Shown in pieces: positions 22,567-31,690 of a DNA stretch of 44,790 bases (positions within the stretch are counted from its first letter, which is position 1; every line of letters starts with the position of its first letter). The notes beneath the pieces were generated by a model that saw only the letters and a list, made by a program, of their open reading frames with translations, was not told the origin of the DNA and searched no databases. Both the position numbers and the translations under genes were made by a program. The stretch comes from a virus, in IMG/VR virus record IMGVR_UViG_3300012001_000018, positions 1-44,790 of that record; one strand, given 5' to 3'.

Positions 22567-24912
22567 TTAGTAGAGCAGGGTGTAGAGATCCCCATAGGTA
22601 GAGACAACTCCGAGCCCGTGCAAGGTAGACGTCTGGTTTACAGTGGAGGTAACGCCCAGGACTGATACCCCGTTTCTGCTTACCGTAATTGCGGTTCCTA
22701 CAAAGTTTACCGTGATTCGGTCTTTGTCGGAGAACGGAGTGGAGTAGGTGCCTAGTGCTGTATACGTTCCGTTGAGGTTTGAGTACAGGGCCTTAGTAGT
22801 GGCCAGCAAAAACGAGGTCGCTGTTGCCCCTCGGAAGGCTACGAACTGAATTTGGTTGGTCGATGCGGCCGTATCGAACGTCGCGGATATGTTCCCGTCG
22901 GCCGTTCCAGGAATAGTAATCAGCCCCTCACCCAGGGGCCTGGCTACTCCCCCGTCTAGGTCGGAGACCGCCCAGGTCCCACTCTGCACCGTCCACGCCA
23001 CTGCTCCCGTGTCCAGCGTACGCCCCACCAGAGTTCCATAGCGGCTACCGAACGAGTCGAACGTAGGACCAGAGGCGGCTTCCTTCTCGGTGTCGACGGT
23101 GGCCACCAGCGCGCCTAACCCATCGAAGAACTCTATGACTGGGTAGGCTGGGATAACGAAGCCGGTGCCCGCTTTGGCGTGTAGGGAAAGGGCGAGGTTG
23201 ACCCGGTCGTCAAGACCAATGATCTCCCAGTTTACGTCGTCGACCAGCCCCCCATTTGGCGCGACCCCCATGACCTCTTTGAGGGCCCGATAAACCTTGC
23301 CGTCGAAGTTTACGAGGGTGTCCCTCTGGTAGTTGTCAGCCGCCAGCCAGGGTAGGGGCAGCGGGATCGGCGCACCGAACTTGAAGACCTGACCACGGTC
23401 TGTCGTCGTCTCCCCGAGGCGCTTGGCAACGGAACGGGCCCCAAGATCAGCAGGCAAACCTGTGGCGTTGGAGACCTTCAAGGCGTTGGCCGTCAGGTCG
23501 GTGGAACTCTGGAATGACTGAACGCCCAGTGCCAGCACCAACACAGGATCTGCAGCCCCGGAGTAGTGCGTTGGCTCCCAGCCAGCAATGGCCCCGTCTG
23601 CATCGACTAGGGTCCCGTCCGTGGTGTTCGCAAGATTCGTCCACCACGTGTTGCTCGCCTGCGTACCGGGAGGTGCCTGTGCCTGCCCGTACGCCCCACC
23701 GCTAAAACCTTGGGTCGTCGTAGCAATCGTCACCGTGCCACCGGTGAGTCCTGTCGGAGTGGCTGTGATCTCTGCGACGTTGATCCCCGCAAGAGTGCCA
23801 CCGAAGGTGAGGGTCAGAACGCCGGGCCAGGGGCCGCCCGTGACAGTTACGTTGCCGACACCGATAGTGCTCAGCGCCTGAAGCGCAGCCTGAACAGTGG
23901 CAGCAGTTGCGGTGTAGGCAATGGCTGTCGTGGTCTGACCGGCGTAGGTTATCGTGACCGTACCGGCCGTTGCCGCACCGAGCCCGATCGTCTGAACCTC
24001 GTTGGTTGGGGTCTTGCACTGGTATACATAGCCGTTGAACCGGACACGCTCCCCGGACGCGTAGTTGAGGAAGATGGTGTACAGCGGGTAGACCGGGTGG
24101 GCAAAGCGTGCCGCATCGTCGTTAACCATGCGGTTCGGGCTAAGGGACAACTCAACATCCAGAGACGTCGTCATGGATATCAGCGACTGTATTTGCTCCA
24201 GCGTTCCCTTCTCCCGGCCGAGCACAGCCGCGCTGCCTACGCGCTGCCGGAAAAGCCCGCTAGGGGCTGAGGCCTCGTAGGGGACACCGAGTTGGTTAGC
24301 CAAACATGCGAGGTCACTGACGTGGTTTCGCAGTGGGTCGTTGAGAAACTTGAGCGAGTCGAAGTTAGTCTTGACAGAGTCGAGCCCCCAACCGAGGACA
24401 TTGAGAAACTTCTTTAGCGTCTCATTCTCAATGGGGCTGCCGTTGGCGTCAGTTCCACTGCTCTGGTGATAGGTAGGCAGGTTGTCAAAGAGGCGCTGGC
24501 CATACCCATGGCCGACCACCATTAGAGCCGAGGATCCGCCTACGCGCTGCCACACTCCTGCCGACTTTACGAAGAGCGTGTAGTAGTGCCATGCTCCGGG
24601 ACGAACACCAGAGTCAATCAGGCTGTGGTCGGGTGCTGTAACATCCAGCAGGATCTCTCCGTCAGTTTCATTGACGGAGTAGCCGGTGAAGTTCTTTAGG
24701 ACGCGGAGGCCCGTCCATGTACCGCTGGGGCTCTGCCACGTAAGTGAGATGAGATCATAGCCCATAGGCTCGGCGACAATTGGGTCGACTTTGAAGTCAA
24801 CGAACTTTGCCGTTAGTGGGAGGTTGTTTCCCGTTGCACCATAGAGAGACCAGTCAATGACGACGGGCCCATACTTCTCAGTGCCGTAGCGGGTGTACTT
24901 GTAGATCGCCAT
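22567..24912 (-). CDS. Baseplate tail protein I fused to carbohydrate-binding modules
   Basis: This 781-residue protein has an FN3-like N-terminus (about 40-135), then a P2 gpI-like domain (about 140-260: LFDNLPTYHQ, LKKFLNVLGWGLD, DPLRNHVSDLACLANQLG, FRQRV, KGTLEQIQSLI). Two CBM5/12-like modules follow; the first (GERVRFNGYVYQCKT ... NTWWTNL) is split by an inserted domain (about 306-403), and the second is TLVNFDGKVYRALKE ... NWEIIG. The C-terminal third resembles a LamG/ConA-like domain. It should link the baseplate wedge to host glycan binding. It follows the J and fibre genes. Confidence 0.82.
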   Translation of the reverse strand: MAIYKYTRYGTEKYGPVVIDWSLYGATGNNLPLTAKFVDFKVDPIVAEPMGYDLISLTWQSPSGTWTGLRVLKNFTGYSVNETDGEILLDVTAPDHSLIDSGVRPGAWHYYTLFVKSAGVWQRVGGSSALMVVGHGYGQRLFDNLPTYHQSSGTDANGSPIENETLKKFLNVLGWGLDSVKTNFDSLKFLNDPLRNHVSDLACLANQLGVPYEASAPSGLFRQRVGSAAVLGREKGTLEQIQSLISMTTSLDVELSLSPNRMVNDDAARFAHPVYPLYTIFLNYASGERVRFNGYVYQCKTPTNEVQTIGLGAATAGTVTITYAGQTTTAIAYTATAATVQAALQALSTIGVGNVTVTGGPWPGVLTLTFGGTLAGINVAEITATPTGLTGGTVTIATTTQGFSGGAYGQAQAPPGTQASNTWWTNLANTTDGTLVDADGAIAGWEPTHYSGAADPVLVLALGVQSFQSSTDLTANALKVSNATGLPADLGARSVAKRLGETTTDRGQVFKFGAPIPLPLPWLAADNYQRDTLVNFDGKVYRALKEVMGVAPNGGLVDDVNWEIIGLDDRVNLALSLHAKAGTGFVIPAYPVIEFFDGLGALVATVDTEKEAASGPTFDSFGSRYGTLVGRTLDTGAVAWTVQSGTWAVSDLDGGVARPLGEGLITIPGTADGNISATFDTAASTNQIQFVAFRGATATSFLLATTKALYSNLNGTYTALGTYSTPFSDKDRITVNFVGTAITVSRNGVSVLGVTSTVNQTSTLHGLGVVSTYGDLYTLLY

Positions 24913-24914
24913 GG

Positions 24915-25532
24915 TTACACTGCTCTAATAAACGCACCGGACAGTCGGGGCTGCCGGACGATCTGCACCGAGCCGACTTGGTGGGTCACATTTACCTCCA
25001 GCGTGGTCCCTGCCGTTAGAATCCCGACCCAGGACAAGTTCCCGTAATGCCAAGCGATACCCTTAGACTCCGCAAGGTGGTCTTCACTTGTAAGAATCAT
25101 ACCGCCCCCAATCAGCATAGTCCGACGGTATCCTAGAGCCGGACTCGCTGTCCACAGAGCGCTGGCATTGACCGTGTACCATCCAGTCAGGCCAATCTTG
25201 AACCCATTGACTCCGTTGAACCACTTGAATGGATCACTGGTAGCGCTCGGCCGAATGAACGGAAGGCTAACTGACACCGGAGGATCCCAGTTGGGCACCC
25301 TTGTGCTACTGCTGGAGTTGGATGCTTGAAATACCGGCCTTGTCTTCCCATTCTCCAAATCGGCTAGACGCGCAGCAATGCTCACATTTGGCAGTTGCGG
25401 ATTGATGCCTAAGGTTCTCTCCAGAGCCGAAACCTCGTCCTGCAGGTCATTTACGTGAGCGGCCATGACATCGTCGGTATAGTCATGACGGGTGAGGAAC
25501 GCTTTGATTGCTCTTGGGTATACTGCGGACAT
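24915..25532 (-). CDS. Tail fibre protein with C1q-like C-terminus
   Basis: This 205-residue protein starts with ATG at 25532 overlapping the J stop (TAATG). The N-terminus has an attachment helix (YTDDVMAAHVNDLQDEVSAL) seen in short phage fibres, and the C-terminal 110 residues form a C1q/TNF-like jelly roll (GLTGWYTVNASALW, GYRRTMLIGGG, VGILTAGTTLEVNVTH, LSGAFIRAV). It likely forms a trimer that binds the host surface. It is wedged between baseplate J and gpI. Confidence 0.78.
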   Translation of the reverse strand: MSAVYPRAIKAFLTRHDYTDDVMAAHVNDLQDEVSALERTLGINPQLPNVSIAARLADLENGKTRPVFQASNSSSSTRVPNWDPPVSVSLPFIRPSATSDPFKWFNGVNGFKIGLTGWYTVNASALWTASPALGYRRTMLIGGGMILTSEDHLAESKGIAWHYGNLSWVGILTAGTTLEVNVTHQVGSVQIVRQPRLSGAFIRAV

Positions 25533-27019
25533 TAGGAGGCCCCTCCGGAGGCAGTGACGACGAGAGTACCGAGCACAGGGAGTTCCCAGTCACGGAAGAT
25601 CATGTCAGATGTTCCAGACTGGGCGGCGTCGGATCGTACGACAATCGGGATGGTGACGTACTGAACGCCCTCCACACTCATGATGGCCGCATAGAAGTCC
25701 GATACGGTAAGGCGCATGCCGAAGTCGACGGAAGTAAGACCAAGCATTGTGCGTATCGCCTGCTGGACGTTGTAAAGAACTGCGGACTGTTTGTAGCGAC
25801 CGTATACCTGCACAGCAATTGGGGTTGCGACTGCTCCTACGTTAACGCTGATGAAGGCGGGACTAGAAACAGAGATGGAGCACCCAGTCAGGGCCTTCCC
25901 GGCCAGCACCTTCTGGACGTTTGAGATCAAGAGCGCATTTGGTGCTGCCCCATTTGCCCCGACCACGAACACGGTGACGGAGGTGAAGGATCCCGCGACG
26001 GCGTTGGCTCGCAGGACGCCTGGGACGGAAATGGTTGCGTCGATGAAGTCCTGAAGGGTAACCGCCCGGTTCTGCGTCCGGAAGGCGCGGGGTGCGTTCG
26101 CGCGGATCTGGTCGGTACTCTCCGGGTCAGTCCCAGAGATCATGGCACTCGACTTACTTTTGCCAGCGGTATCAAGGGAGATGCTAACGCCAGACACCGA
26201 GGGGTCGGCGATGTTTATTACCTGATTCGCGCCGATGTTTCCGACCGCGCCGCCGCCGATTCGGTAGGTTCCATAGATGTTCAACTGATTGTTTGGGATT
26301 GCCCCGTTGAGGCTATCCCCGAAGGAGACCCAGGTTGCCCCGGCCTCATCATTGAAGGTAGCGAAAGACTTATCATTGGCGTCCGCGTCAACCAAGTAGA
26401 GTATCTCGGTCCACTCTTCGGTCGTCTCGTTTCCCTGCGTGTCATACCCAGTAGAGACGAATAGTTGCACGGAGTCTTTGATGACTGGCTGCTCGTTAAT
26501 CCGGTACTGCTGTGAGGCAAGGCCTGTCGACGTACCCAGCAGAACCTTTGAGCGTGTCTGGCCCTGGGTTACAGGGACCGTGACCTCACCTCCGGCAACA
26601 GTGATGGAGGCTTCAGTGTCCGTCTCGTAGACGATAGAGTCATCAAGGCTCTCGATGTAGTCGGTTACAACTGCTGTTCTGGCAGGAATCACTGCGGTCG
26701 CTGGACCTGGGTTAGCGGAGATGAAGGTTACGGTACCAACAGCGGGAATAGCACTGGAGGGAACATACCCGAGGAGTTCAGCGATCTGCAGGATGCTCAG
26801 TCGCTGGGTAGCGGTGGACAGGTATGCCTCGGCCTGTAGACGGTCACCATAGTAGGACAGGATGTCCCCCATGTAGGCGAGCAACTCCACGAGGACAACA
26901 CCAAAGTCCCCCTCGGAGCGGCTCTCCCACTCGGGGAACTGCCTGCTGGCGTAGTCAAGCAGGGAGGCCTTGAACCCAGCGAAGTCCTTGGACGTGTAGT
27001 CAATCGCCGGAACGCTCAT
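25532..27019 (-). CDS. Baseplate J-like protein
   Basis: This 495-residue protein matches the baseplate J family (P2 gpJ, T4 gp6): IDYTSKDFAGFKASLLDYAS and GDFGVVLVELLAYMGDILSYYGDRLQAEAYL at the N-terminus, a central sandwich, then GTDPESTDQIRANAPRAFRTQNRAVTLQDF and a C-terminal IPIVVRSD/LPVLGTL region. It forms the baseplate wedge ring that triggers sheath contraction. It overlaps the gp25 gene by four bases. Confidence 0.92.
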   Translation of the reverse strand: MSVPAIDYTSKDFAGFKASLLDYASRQFPEWESRSEGDFGVVLVELLAYMGDILSYYGDRLQAEAYLSTATQRLSILQIAELLGYVPSSAIPAVGTVTFISANPGPATAVIPARTAVVTDYIESLDDSIVYETDTEASITVAGGEVTVPVTQGQTRSKVLLGTSTGLASQQYRINEQPVIKDSVQLFVSTGYDTQGNETTEEWTEILYLVDADANDKSFATFNDEAGATWVSFGDSLNGAIPNNQLNIYGTYRIGGGAVGNIGANQVINIADPSVSGVSISLDTAGKSKSSAMISGTDPESTDQIRANAPRAFRTQNRAVTLQDFIDATISVPGVLRANAVAGSFTSVTVFVVGANGAAPNALLISNVQKVLAGKALTGCSISVSSPAFISVNVGAVATPIAVQVYGRYKQSAVLYNVQQAIRTMLGLTSVDFGMRLTVSDFYAAIMSVEGVQYVTIPIVVRSDAAQSGTSDMIFRDWELPVLGTLVVTASGGAS

Positions 27020-27444
27020 CCGCGTATAACCTCGCTAACATGGCCACCGACCGAGAGGACGGCAGTGTTGGTGTTCTTTGACAGCGACGATGCCGTAGAG
27101 GCGCTCTCCCTGCGGACGTAGTCCACGGTAATCTCTGCGACCCCAGAGCCCCCCGGGTGGAAGATGGGCACCACCCTCTGCAGGAACACCCCGGGCTCAT
27201 ACCTGCCCAGCGCGTCTTTCGCGCGGGTAGCAATACTCTCCGCCACCAACTCGTCATCCGGCTGGAAAAGCATCCCCTGGGTAGGCACCCCGTAGTCCGC
27301 AAGCACCACGCGCTCCCCGGGCTCCGTGCTGACCAGTGCGTGGACGTGCTGGCTGATCTGCTTATCTGGGTCAGTTATAGATGCAACGGACCCACCGGGG
27401 CCGATCGCGAAGGGGTGAAGCAGTTCAGTAGGCATGTTCCTCAT
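27016..27444 (-). CDS. Baseplate gp25-like (gpW/gp25) wedge protein
   Basis: This 142-residue protein has the gp25 core: HPFAIGPGGSVASITDPDKQ, then ISQHVHALVSTEPGERV and LADYGVPTQGMLFQPDD, and AESIATRAKDALGRYEPGVFLQRV. In contractile tails this protein initiates wedge and sheath assembly. The start may be 27444 or the ATG three codons later at 27435. The 74 bases after the spike gene (27445-27518) hold nothing I recognise. Confidence 0.88.
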   Translation of the reverse strand: MRNMPTELLHPFAIGPGGSVASITDPDKQISQHVHALVSTEPGERVVLADYGVPTQGMLFQPDDELVAESIATRAKDALGRYEPGVFLQRVVPIFHPGGSGVAEITVDYVRRESASTASSLSKNTNTAVLSVGGHVSEVIRG

Positions 27445-27518
27445 TCTCCCAGTTCAAGAAAGGTGAGAGTTAGTGCAGGATCCGGGTCGCGGGAAGAGGC
27501 GCTCCGGGTACTCCAGTC

Positions 27519-30281
27519 CTAGGCTGGTCCGATGTCTTCTATCTTGATGTTACCTATGGTGGACACAGAACAAGTGCAGTGAACTGATCCGCCAGATTGG
27601 CTTAAGTAGCCTCCTTGATAGGTGTGCGAGCCAGAGGAAGGAGCGATGAGGATTATCTCAAGGTAAACAGACATCGCAAACCCAGCAACCTGTGTGTAGA
27701 GGTACGTGCCGCATATCTGTGTGCCGCTCTCCAGGATCGCCCCGACCAAGCGGGCATTGGCGACCGTGGTGTTCTGCAAAAAAAGCAACGCGCTAAGTTT
27801 GTATCGCCTCTTGACGCTGAGTACGGGTGAGATGGACAACCCGGTGATGGCCGTCATAACGGCACTGTTGGAACTGGCTACGTCAGTCGTGATCTGGGCA
27901 TAGTCACCCGAGGCCCGCATGCCAAGCGGAAGGGTCGACGCCTCATCACCACTGAGTGACCACATCGGGACAGAGTTCAACTGAGCACTTGAAACGATAT
28001 TCCCAGGTGTTGATGCTGGGAACGTAGTTGATGCGACCGGGTTCGTGCCCGAAAACAGCACTTCCAGGAACGTACCAACGCCGGAGTTATAGGCGCCCAC
28101 ACTGTTCCACATCGCATCGATGGTCGGCTCAGTGGTGCCCCTTCCTAAGTAGAACTTAACCGAGTCAACCGCTCCACCAGGAAGTGGAGATCCCGACACT
28201 ATGAGCCAACCTCGCTTAAGCAAGGTGATCTTCTTCTTGGTGCTCTGAACAGTCTGATAGGCGTTCGCAACTATGGCGAGCGCTCCACCAGTGAGTCCGG
28301 TCGGTGTCGCCGTTATGGCCGTGGGAGTTGAGTTGGCGTATACCTGAGCAAAGTTCAGCGTCACGACACCTGGGAACGGACCGCCCGACGCAATTATGTC
28401 CCCCGGCGCCACGTTCGACAGATTATCCAGCGCTGTCTGAATGGTGGTCAAAGTAGCATCGAACGCAATGGTCCCCGTTGTCTGGCCCATGAAGGTGATC
28501 GTAATTGAGCCTGCGGATGCGGCTCCCAGCCCGAGGGTCTGGCGTTTCTGATACCAGGCGGCGCTGACCCAGTAAGTACCATCAGCAGCCGCAGTCCACT
28601 TGATCTTGGAGAACCTGTAGATGTAAGGACTACTCGCATTGGCGAGAGACTTCTCAGTAGTCCCGTAGAAATAAGTTCCATCCCACATCAATGTTCTGGC
28701 AGACTGCCCGTTCTGAAGAACCCATGACTCATTCACCTGTAGCGTCAGCGTCGAGCCAGCGAGGCTGTACGAGTAAGTGGTGTATGGGTACTTTGACGTC
28801 ACGATAATATAGCGAGTCGCACCATAGTCAAATGTGCCGGATACAACGGCCACCGGAGCCTGATTGAACGGGTTGCCCGCAGCAGTGGCTGTGTACGTGG
28901 CTGAGTTGACACCCGCCGTGGTGTATCTGCGTATAATAATCTGGTTTGACGATGTGCTGGCAGCCAGCAAGTCCGTGCCATCTGTGCCAATGGCTCCACC
29001 AGTTTCGCTACTCGGGCCGAGCGTGAATATTAGACCCTGACCGACCCCGGTCGTGCCGTCGTACTTGTAACAGCACCAAAGCCCGGTGGAAACCCTCTGT
29101 GCAAGAACGTAGTAATACGCGCCGACCATCGTAACAGAAATTTTAGACCAAGTAGAGGATCCGAAGCCACCGTCAGTAGTAATGTTGGCTCCGGGGTTAC
29201 CGGCCAAGTCGAACTGCTGAATGCCCACTTGAGTGGCTGACCACCAAGGGACGTGGAACTGGCCTCCGACGTATACTCCTCCGGTCGCTGCGTTGTTCGG
29301 TAGAACACCCAGCATGGGTATACCGCCCAGCGTCGAGGACACTGTAGGTATAGCAGGAGCCGACACACCGGCTCCGATTATGACCTGAGAACCAGAAGCG
29401 ACCTCATTCGTGGTTCCGTAGATCTTCATGTTTCCAGCCACGGTCAGCGAATCCGCACTGACCTCCCCGTTAAACGTCGATGACGCCTGCGGGTCAGTCG
29501 GGAAGTTCGTGTCAATGCTGCCGTCATCGCCATAAACCCTCATCCCGTCCTGGTCGATGACAACACGCTTACCAGAAGCCGCTGTCTGAATTACCGGGCC
29601 AGTGATCATCATGTCGTCAATACCACCGGCCTGGACCGAACCTGCCGTAACAGAGTTACCAGGATTAGGTGTCGTCGTAGGCACGATGGCCGTGGCAACG
29701 CTGGCATTTCCTCCTTTATCGAAGGCGACCACGCTAACTTGCACAGGCACATTTGGCGTCAGGTTGTGTATCGTCCACATTGGTGATGTTGCGTAGGAGC
29801 CACCCGACCAATTGATGCCGTCATACGACCACGTGACGATATAGCCTTGAAGATCAATTAGGGCTGAATCACCTACGTTCTCGGTTGGGGCAATCCATGT
29901 AATCACCAAGTCCGCAGAGCCAACGCCTTCTGGGGTGAAGACGAGTGTTGATACTGCAGCAAGCCCGGTTGGGCCCTTTGGGACCGTTGTATCCCTCAAG
30001 CCTCCCGACACCACGGAATCTATGGTCGACTGAAGGGAGGTAGATAGTTGACGCAACCCGGTAGCCACGTAAACGGGCTTGGCAACATCCCCGCCTGCGA
30101 ACTGAACCCAGACGGTCTCCCCGGGTTTGGGGACCACACTGGTGGGATCAGAGGGTTCCGCCCATTCACTTTCGGCTGTACCCAAAACTTGTGGGATCCG
30201 CAGCAACAAACGCTGCGATGAACGTGGGTCATTATTATGTAGCACGATTGCCTTGTACATTCCGAGTATTTGACTAGACAC
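27519..30281 (-). CDS. OB-fold baseplate spike fused to FN3 and fibre domains
   Basis: This 920-residue protein starts with GTG at 30281 (GGAGG six bases upstream). Residues 1-75 fit the gp5/VgrG OB fold (MYKAIVLHNNDP, LLLRIPQVLG, KPGETVWVQFAGGDVAKPVYVA). Residues about 105-215 are an FN3 domain. A fibre-like region follows with a short repeat-like beta stretch, then an inserted domain (about 581-676) also found in the tail protein I gene, and a C-terminal adhesin-like end. In other contractile tails the spike is short or followed by a needle; here it carries large surface domains. Confidence 0.78.
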   Translation of the reverse strand: MSSQILGMYKAIVLHNNDPRSSQRLLLRIPQVLGTAESEWAEPSDPTSVVPKPGETVWVQFAGGDVAKPVYVATGLRQLSTSLQSTIDSVVSGGLRDTTVPKGPTGLAAVSTLVFTPEGVGSADLVITWIAPTENVGDSALIDLQGYIVTWSYDGINWSGGSYATSPMWTIHNLTPNVPVQVSVVAFDKGGNASVATAIVPTTTPNPGNSVTAGSVQAGGIDDMMITGPVIQTAASGKRVVIDQDGMRVYGDDGSIDTNFPTDPQASSTFNGEVSADSLTVAGNMKIYGTTNEVASGSQVIIGAGVSAPAIPTVSSTLGGIPMLGVLPNNAATGGVYVGGQFHVPWWSATQVGIQQFDLAGNPGANITTDGGFGSSTWSKISVTMVGAYYYVLAQRVSTGLWCCYKYDGTTGVGQGLIFTLGPSSETGGAIGTDGTDLLAASTSSNQIIIRRYTTAGVNSATYTATAAGNPFNQAPVAVVSGTFDYGATRYIIVTSKYPYTTYSYSLAGSTLTLQVNESWVLQNGQSARTLMWDGTYFYGTTEKSLANASSPYIYRFSKIKWTAAADGTYWVSAAWYQKRQTLGLGAASAGSITITFMGQTTGTIAFDATLTTIQTALDNLSNVAPGDIIASGGPFPGVVTLNFAQVYANSTPTAITATPTGLTGGALAIVANAYQTVQSTKKKITLLKRGWLIVSGSPLPGGAVDSVKFYLGRGTTEPTIDAMWNSVGAYNSGVGTFLEVLFSGTNPVASTTFPASTPGNIVSSAQLNSVPMWSLSGDEASTLPLGMRASGDYAQITTDVASSNSAVMTAITGLSISPVLSVKRRYKLSALLFLQNTTVANARLVGAILESGTQICGTYLYTQVAGFAMSVYLEIILIAPSSGSHTYQGGYLSQSGGSVHCTCSVSTIGNIKIEDIGPA

Positions 30282-31425
30282 GGATGTCCTCCAGGAATTC
30301 TGCCACCCAAATGTTAGCGCCTCGCAGGGTCATGCTAATAGCATCGCTGGTGTTGGTCACTGGCGCGATTCTGTCGAAGGTTGCCGAGTACACTTGGTCG
30401 CGTTCCAGGGCAAGCGACGTCGTGAACATGTCCTTAGTCCGCTGGGCATAGGTATCGAACAGATGAGTGACTCCCCTAATAAGCCACAGCCCTACGTTGT
30501 CCGTAGCAACAGCAGAACCCGTAACATCAATGAGGTCGCCAGGGTTCAATGCTGCGTTACCGTTGATATCTGCCCGCGCCGTGAGCCACCCCTGTGTAGT
30601 AAGCGCCCCAGCGCCAGCCAGAGACTGGGCCACCGAGAAGTCGTCCACAGCCTTTGTGCTGAGCACCTGATGCAGCATCCCGTCGCCCGCAGTTCCAGTA
30701 GCATGCAATGTCTTTCCGGAGCGCTTATCAACTCCGAATACCACAGCCTGCTTAGTCTGGCCGGTATCTCGGGGCACCATTCGCCCGGTGATCATCTCGA
30801 AGTTGAGGAGTGTCGATATGGAGTTTCGTCCACTGTCCTGCCGGTAGGACGGGATCCCGTGTGACAGTGGGCTGCTCAGCAGGGTTCGCGGGTTGAAGAA
30901 TGCTCCCGTCGGGCCATCAATGAAGAGTCGGTACCCCGTCTCCTGCGCGAGCCCCTGCAACAGGGAAAAGTCACTTATCCCTGGTTGCGCCCAGTAAGGA
31001 AGAACTCTAGGATGAACCGAGGTGATGGTACGCAGCCCATGCTCTCGGAAGACCCGTCGCGCCAAGGCTGAGGCGGATATGCTACGCCACGACCTAGTCT
31101 GCTCTTCATTCATGGGCCCGGATGTCCCTATGAGAACGTACTGAAGGATTGTCCCCTTGGTACCGGCCGTATTTGCTAGCACGGTGTGGTGATGCACATA
31201 GCCATACCAGGGAACTACAGAGTCGAAGCGACGACCGAAGTCAACTGTAGCCGGTGTCCACTCTGGCCACAGAGGCGTTGCCGTACCGGTACCGAATGTC
31301 CCGCCTACCTGAAGGTCTATGATGGCAAGGCTGTGGACCCCAAAGGCCTTCCGTATTTCGCACCGACTTATGGCAGCCTTTTGAACTTCGCCGCCAATCG
31401 TAAGGTACAGATAGGAGTCAGCCAC
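30274..31425 (-). CDS. Baseplate hub protein (gpD/gp27-like)
   Basis: This 383-residue protein starts with GTG at 31425, within the end of the LysM gene; a longer frame from 31536 only overlaps it. The sequence shows the late-control-D/hub pattern: a first tube-like domain (EVQKAAISRCEIRKAF), SASALARRVFREHGL, FSLLQGLAQETGYRLFIDG, and a second tube domain ending LDLI-type LNPGDLIDVTG and GLWLIRGVTHLFD. It forms the trimeric hub between tube and spike. No strong ribosome binding site is seen, so translation is probably coupled. Confidence 0.82.
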   Translation of the reverse strand: MADSYLYLTIGGEVQKAAISRCEIRKAFGVHSLAIIDLQVGGTFGTGTATPLWPEWTPATVDFGRRFDSVVPWYGYVHHHTVLANTAGTKGTILQYVLIGTSGPMNEEQTRSWRSISASALARRVFREHGLRTITSVHPRVLPYWAQPGISDFSLLQGLAQETGYRLFIDGPTGAFFNPRTLLSSPLSHGIPSYRQDSGRNSISTLLNFEMITGRMVPRDTGQTKQAVVFGVDKRSGKTLHATGTAGDGMLHQVLSTKAVDDFSVAQSLAGAGALTTQGWLTARADINGNAALNPGDLIDVTGSAVATDNVGLWLIRGVTHLFDTYAQRTKDMFTTSLALERDQVYSATFDRIAPVTNTSDAISMTLRGANIWVAEFLEDIRV

Positions 31426-31690
31426 TGGGAAGTCGCAGGATCGTGCCGACAGTAATCTCGGTCCAGTCAAGGATCTCAGGATTGGCATCAGCGATCTTCC
31501 ACCACAGTGACCCATCTCCATACAGATCCGTGGCAAGTAGGTCGAGCCGGTCCCCGTCCTTCATGCTGTAGTAGGTGAAGGAGAAGCCCCAGGGGGTCTG
31601 TCGGCTAGGAACGACGGTCATCCGGGCCCCACTGGGGCCATTTACAACTGTGGTCTTAGAACCGCTGTATCTAGATCGGCTGTCAATCAT
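31418..31690 (-). CDS. LysM-domain tail protein
   Basis: This 90-residue protein has a C-terminal LysM: YYSMKDGDRLDLLATDLYGDGSLWWKIADANPEI then VGTILRLPSG. In contractile tails and injection systems such proteins join hub and tube and do not bind peptidoglycan outside. The ATG overlaps the CIS-tube-like gene stop (ATGA) and the end overlaps the hub start, so the three are coupled. Confidence 0.9.
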   Translation of the reverse strand: MIDSRSRYSGSKTTVVNGPSGARMTVVPSRQTPWGFSFTYYSMKDGDRLDLLATDLYGDGSLWWKIADANPEILDWTEITVGTILRLPSG

